From Anaerolineae bacterium (GTDB lineage Bacteria; Chloroflexota; Anaerolineae; Promineifilales; Promineifilaceae), in contig JANQGC010000053.1 of assembly GCA_028277515.1 (NCBI GenBank), positions 1 to 15,972 on the forward strand: 15,972 nt of DNA, read 5' to 3'. The notes below the pieces were generated by a model. It saw only the letters and a program-made list of their open reading frames with translations, did no database searches and had not been told where the DNA came from. The translations under genes were made by a program, and so were the position numbers. Shown here in pieces: positions 13,088 to 15,972 of this stretch (the first letter of the stretch is position 1; every line of letters starts with the position of its first letter).

Positions 13088-14261
13088 ATTCAGCATAATG
13101 GATATTAGGTAGATAGATCTTCTCTATCAGTTGATATTCAAAAGCGCCGGTGTCGCAGGCGGAGCCTTGGGGACGGGAAATGCCGCGCTGATCGATGCTG
13201 ATTTGGCCATTGCTACAGCTTCCATTGTCTATGGCCGGGTGGCCGGGCAGCAAAGCATGAGTCGGTGTGGGACCGCCATTGTCTTCTAATTTACCGAGGG
13301 TATATTTCAGCTCAAATGAAGAGACTAACCGGTCACCAATTGCGTTAAATCCGCAGCTGCTGGAATCGAACAGGTTGTAACCTTCGGAAGCAAAGATCGG
13401 CGTGGGCACGTTGATTGGATGCACGCGAAAACAGTTGGGACCGCTGCGGTTGGCCAGGATCGTATCGTTAAAGATTGCCTCTATCCGACTTTGCTCGTTT
13501 TCGGAGGCTAATTCAATGTTATAGCGGCCGTCGTTGATGAGGGTGCTGTTGCGCACCTGGATGAGCAGTTCGCTCTGGGAATTGCCCCACCGTTGGGCGA
13601 ACAGCGCGCCTTCGTCGTTGGCGCTGAAGGTGCTGTTATTGATGGAAACCTGCGTGTCGCCAGTTTCGCCCGGTGGGGTGAGGATGGCCATGCCGCCGCC
13701 GTTAGCGGCCTGGTTTCCGGTGAAGGTGCTGCCGCTGATGCTCCAGGAGCCGCAGCCAGCCAGGACAGCGCCGCCGTCATTTTCGGCGCTATTGTCCTGG
13801 AAGAGGCTGTCTTCGATGGTGATGGTGGCATCGCAAGGGGCATTCAGGCCATTGAGAGCAGCCCCATAGGCGGCACGGCCGTTTTGGATGGTCAATCCGC
13901 GCAAGACGATCCGGCCTTTTCCATTCTCGCCAACCTGTAGCACGCGCGATGATCCCTGGCCGTCTAAGAGGGTGCGCTTTGGGCCGTTCCCTTGAATGGT
14001 CAGGTTTCCGCCGAGGAGTAGAGGGGTGTCCAGGAAAATCGTGCCCTCAACGGCGAAGGTGATCATGTCTTGTTCAGTGGGCGAACCGGCGGGGCAGGCG
14101 TCTACGGCCGTGTCCGTATTGGCTGCGTGAACGGCCTCGCGCAGGGTGCAGCGGCCGTCGTTGGCGATCGTGTCGGCGAGGGAGGTGACCTGGATTTCGG
14201 CCGTTGGGCTGGCGGTGGCTAGAAAGTGCAGAATGGTGATGATGAATAGAATTAATTGCAT
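13086..14261 (-). CDS. Secreted CSLREA-type parallel beta-helix protein
   Basis: A 391-residue exported protein. The N-terminus MQLILFIITILHFLATA is a signal peptide, followed directly by the CSLREA-type motif, here CTLREAVHAAN (C38-N48), which marks a domain class seen at the start of beta-helix proteins. The rest repeats short strands typical of a right-handed parallel beta-helix (ITIEDSLFQDNSAENDGG, WSISGSTFTGNQAANGGG, VSINNSTFSANDEG). The C-terminus contains DNGGPTPTHALLPGHPAID and DTGAFEYQ and ends IYLPNIHYAE, resembling the YLP-type tail common in secreted Chloroflexota proteins. Role is unknown: adhesion or polysaccharide binding is likely. ATG 14261 has no Shine-Dalgarno sequence, and a perfect TATAAT lies directly upstream, so translation may be leaderless. 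Confidence 0.82.
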   Translation of the reverse strand: MQLILFIITILHFLATASPTAEIQVTSLADTIANDGRCTLREAVHAANTDTAVDACPAGSPTEQDMITFAVEGTIFLDTPLLLGGNLTIQGNGPKRTLLDGQGSSRVLQVGENGKGRIVLRGLTIQNGRAAYGAALNGLNAPCDATITIEDSLFQDNSAENDGGAVLAGCGSWSISGSTFTGNQAANGGGMAILTPPGETGDTQVSINNSTFSANDEGALFAQRWGNSQSELLIQVRNSTLINDGRYNIELASENEQSRIEAIFNDTILANRSGPNCFRVHPINVPTPIFASEGYNLFDSSSCGFNAIGDRLVSSFELKYTLGKLEDNGGPTPTHALLPGHPAIDNGSCSNGQISIDQRGISRPQGSACDTGAFEYQLIEKIYLPNIHYAE

Positions 14262-14269
14262 GGCGTTTC

Positions 14270-14275
14270 ATTATA
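14270..14275 (-). promoter_or_regulatory. -10 box of the CSLREA gene
   Basis: TATAAT on the minus strand ends 8 bases before ATG 14261, so transcription would begin at or within one or two bases of the start codon. No well-spaced -35 box is evident (TTGGCA is present but only 13 bp away). Confidence 0.45.
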
Positions 14276-14380
14276 CAGCAATTGATGCTGCCAAAACCTG
14301 GCCGTCGATTGAAAGATTATTCGGGTCTCACCCTTTTGGGTATGCGCTTTGGGTTGGAAAACTGTATTATTTAAGGAGGG

Positions 14381-14440
14381 ATGAAATTGTTCAAGATCGG
14401 CGCGATGCAGGAGGAAAAATATGGCATTCACCCTGGATGA
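14381..14440 (+). CDS. Possible 19-residue leader ORF overlapping the NACHT start
   Basis: ATG 14381 opens a 19-codon frame, MKLFKIGAMQEEKYGIHPG, that stops 20 bases inside the NACHT gene. AAGGAGG (14373-14379) is a near-perfect Shine-Dalgarno sequence but only 1 base from this ATG; the in-frame TTG 14387 is 7 bases away. If translated, ribosomes would end just past the NACHT start, which could couple the two. It could also be chance. Confidence 0.3.
   Translation: MKLFKIGAMQEEKYGIHPG
14410..14414 (+). promoter_or_regulatory. Ribosome binding site of the NACHT gene
   Basis: GGAGG lies 6 bases before ATG 14421, fixing that start. It is itself inside the possible leader ORF. Confidence 0.7.
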
Positions 14441-15972
14441 TTGGAAAAAACGAGTACAGGAAAATCTGACCGGCTGGAAGGGGCGTATGGGGCAGGCGGG
14501 AGTCAATTCCATTTATGCCTTTATATCCGCAGCCAGCGTCTGGCCAATAGTAGAGGCTATGAAGCAAGGGGAGTGGGCTGCCATGTCAGCTCTGGGAGGC
14601 GTAGTCACTTCTCTGGGCACCAATTTGCTGGCCAATACGATTCAAGGCTGGAAGGATGAAGCAGATGGCGCGCGACAATTGCAGCATGAGATAGTCAATA
14701 ATGAGTTCTTACGTGATGAATTAGATGAGATTCTGGATGAGCTGAGCGCGCTGGGACAAGCACGGGAAGATGTGCGTGAAGACCAGCGAGAATGGTTTGC
14801 AGAGACCTTGTCCCAGGAATTAGCCGTGTTAGGCAACCTGTCCCGTTTTGAAACGGTGGTCACCATTGGTGGCGACTTTGCGCAGAGGGATGTGATTAAA
14901 AAAGAAGGGGGCGTGCACTTTGAAGGGGGTGAGGTCAGCATTGAGGGATCGGTGTCAGGCGACAGGGTTGTCCAGGCCGATTTTTATGCTGAACATTACT
15001 ATGAAGCGCAGAAAAGCGATGATCCGCTGCAGAACTATTTGGTTAAGCTGTTTGACGATTGCAACCAGCTACACAGCCTGACCGCACTCAGTTTTGATGT
15101 GGAGGATACGACGCAAATTACTTTGGACGATGTTTATATTGATCTGCATACTACGGATACCGTGCCAATCAGTGAGGAGGAAAAGGACCGAGACAGATTT
15201 CGCTACCGAGACGAGCGACCATTGCCGGCCGTTGAACCCGCGGCCGAAGCCGGGGAGTTGGTGTTGTTGGGCGATCCGGGGAGCGGTAAAAGCAGTTTTG
15301 TCAACCATTTGACCTTGAGCCTGGCTAAAACTTCATTGGCTCCGGAAAAGTTCCCGCTGCCTGCAGGGTGGGAGCAGTTGAGCGAGAAAGGACCGATTCC
15401 GGTGCTGACGATTTTACGGGATTTAGGACCCAAGCTGGCCAGGTTGGAGCTGGAGGGAAAGGAGCCGCGCAAGCAAAAGGCTTTGCTGTTAAAAGCGGTG
15501 TGGCGGCAGTGGGGAGAAGATTTTGAAAGGCTGCAGGTACCTGCATTTGCTGAGAAGTTGGAAGAACTGCTCAATAAAGGAAGGGCGTTACTTATTTTTG
15601 ACGGGCTTGATGAAGTAGCCATCCCCATTCGGAAGCGGCTGCACCAAGCGATTTTAGCCATTAAAGGATCCTACAGCGGAGCACAGGGCATCGCCGGCGA
15701 GAGCGGTCCGGGCAACCGCATCATCGTCACCTGCCGCATCCGCTCTTATCCCCTGGAGGATCCCCTGCTGCCTGGCTTTGAAGTGCGTACCCTGGCCCCG
15801 TTCACAGAGGAGCAGGTTCGCAATTTCGTCCAGGCCTGGTACAACGCGGCACGTGTGCCGGCCGGCCAGCGCAAGGAGCGAACAGCGGATCTGCAGCGGG
15901 CAGCAACGACGCCCGATTTGTTTCGTTTGGCGCGCAATCCAATGCTGCTGACGACGATGGCCCTGATTCACC
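14421..15972 (+). CDS. NACHT/STAND ATPase with helical N-terminal domain (3' end outside window)
   Basis: The frame is open from ATG 14421 to the window edge, 517 codons. Residues 1-140 are helical, with a largely uncharged stretch at about 28-76 (SIYAFISAASVWPIV, SALGGVVTSLGTNLLANTI) that could be membrane-active, then an acidic coiled-coil-like segment (about 80-130). Residues 147-190 are a glycine/valine beta strip (VTIGGDFAQRDVIKKEGG, VSIEGSVSGDRVVQADF), like the spacer found in other Chloroflexota STAND proteins. The NACHT domain starts near 275: Walker A GDPGSGKS with K290, Walker B LLIFDGLDE with D394, D397 and E398, and TCRIRSY as a sensor-1-like strand. Many bacterial NACHT proteins defend against phage by binding a viral molecule and oligomerising; that role here is inference. 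The sensor C-terminus is not visible. GGAGG fixes the start. Confidence 0.85.
   Translation, partial: MAFTLDDWKKRVQENLTGWKGRMGQAGVNSIYAFISAASVWPIVEAMKQGEWAAMSALGGVVTSLGTNLLANTIQGWKDEADGARQLQHEIVNNEFLRDELDEILDELSALGQAREDVREDQREWFAETLSQELAVLGNLSRFETVVTIGGDFAQRDVIKKEGGVHFEGGEVSIEGSVSGDRVVQADFYAEHYYEAQKSDDPLQNYLVKLFDDCNQLHSLTALSFDVEDTTQITLDDVYIDLHTTDTVPISEEEKDRDRFRYRDERPLPAVEPAAEAGELVLLGDPGSGKSSFVNHLTLSLAKTSLAPEKFPLPAGWEQLSEKGPIPVLTILRDLGPKLARLELEGKEPRKQKALLLKAVWRQWGEDFERLQVPAFAEKLEELLNKGRALLIFDGLDEVAIPIRKRLHQAILAIKGSYSGAQGIAGESGPGNRIIVTCRIRSYPLEDPLLPGFEVRTLAPFTEEQVRNFVQAWYNAARVPAGQRKERTADLQRAATTPDLFRLARNPMLLTTMALIH

Noticed and set aside
14329..14340. ACCC-TTTT-GGGT hairpin before the NACHT gene
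   Set aside because: A 4-bp stem is too short to support as a terminator or regulator.

Overview
The window looks like chromosomal sequence from a member of the Chloroflexota (Anaerolineae/Caldilineae-like). I infer this from the protein types: a TPTPTNTP-type Thr/Pro stalk in a secreted multidomain protein, a CSLREA-type beta-helix protein ending in a YLPNI motif, a class III (Bacillus-type) fructose-1,6-bisphosphatase, a DUF2277 protein, a ComP-like multi-membrane-span histidine kinase and a NACHT ATPase. There is no rRNA or other marker gene, so the assignment is an inference. The palindrome CGGCCG occurs about 33 times by eye, roughly eight times the chance expectation, but is absent from about 3.26 to 6.53 kb.

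Layout. 1-254: a nested palindromic repeat followed by small dyads upstream of a two-component system. 255-3430: a LuxR-type response regulator, translationally coupled through a GTGA overlap to a large membrane histidine kinase. 3431-3750: a gene-free stretch filled with three consecutive hairpins, one of them a second copy of the first repeat. 3751-6711: an AT-richer gene for a secreted protein that joins a lamin-tail domain, a C39-like cysteine peptidase fold, Ca-binding repeats, a Thr/Pro stalk and beta domains. 6742-7935: a gene graveyard, with a frameshifted Ser/Thr kinase lacking its catalytic lysine, an orphan exported-domain fragment and, on the other strand, a deleted membrane transporter/HEAT-repeat gene. 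7936-10335: a DUF2277 gene and fbp, bracketed by two pairs of the 15-bp palindrome AAGTGACAGTCACTT.

10381-11248 (minus strand): a PIN-domain toxin and its UPF0175-type antitoxin, toxin gene first, with a promoter so close to the toxin start that the mRNA may be leaderless. 11382-12182 (minus): an enoyl-CoA hydratase/isomerase-family protein lacking the second catalytic glutamate. It is divergent from a DinB-family metalloprotein gene (12399-12887), and the spacer between them holds a third repeat copy and two operator-like direct repeats. 12888-13085: a decamer repeat array inside an inverted repeat, between convergent genes. 13086-14261 (minus): the CSLREA beta-helix protein. 14421 to the window end: the first 517 codons of a NACHT (STAND) ATPase with a helical N-terminal domain, a candidate anti-phage defence protein, possibly preceded by a tiny overlapping leader ORF.

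Functional links are modest: sensing (the two-component pair), a cell-surface/secreted layer (two proteins), gluconeogenesis (fbp), genome-conflict genes (toxin-antitoxin, NACHT) and a high load of small palindromic repeats in the spacers. The best candidates for something undescribed are the NACHT protein with its N-terminal domain, the paired AAGTGAC palindromes around DUF2277-fbp, the nested hairpin repeat family and the lamin-tail/C39 secreted protein.
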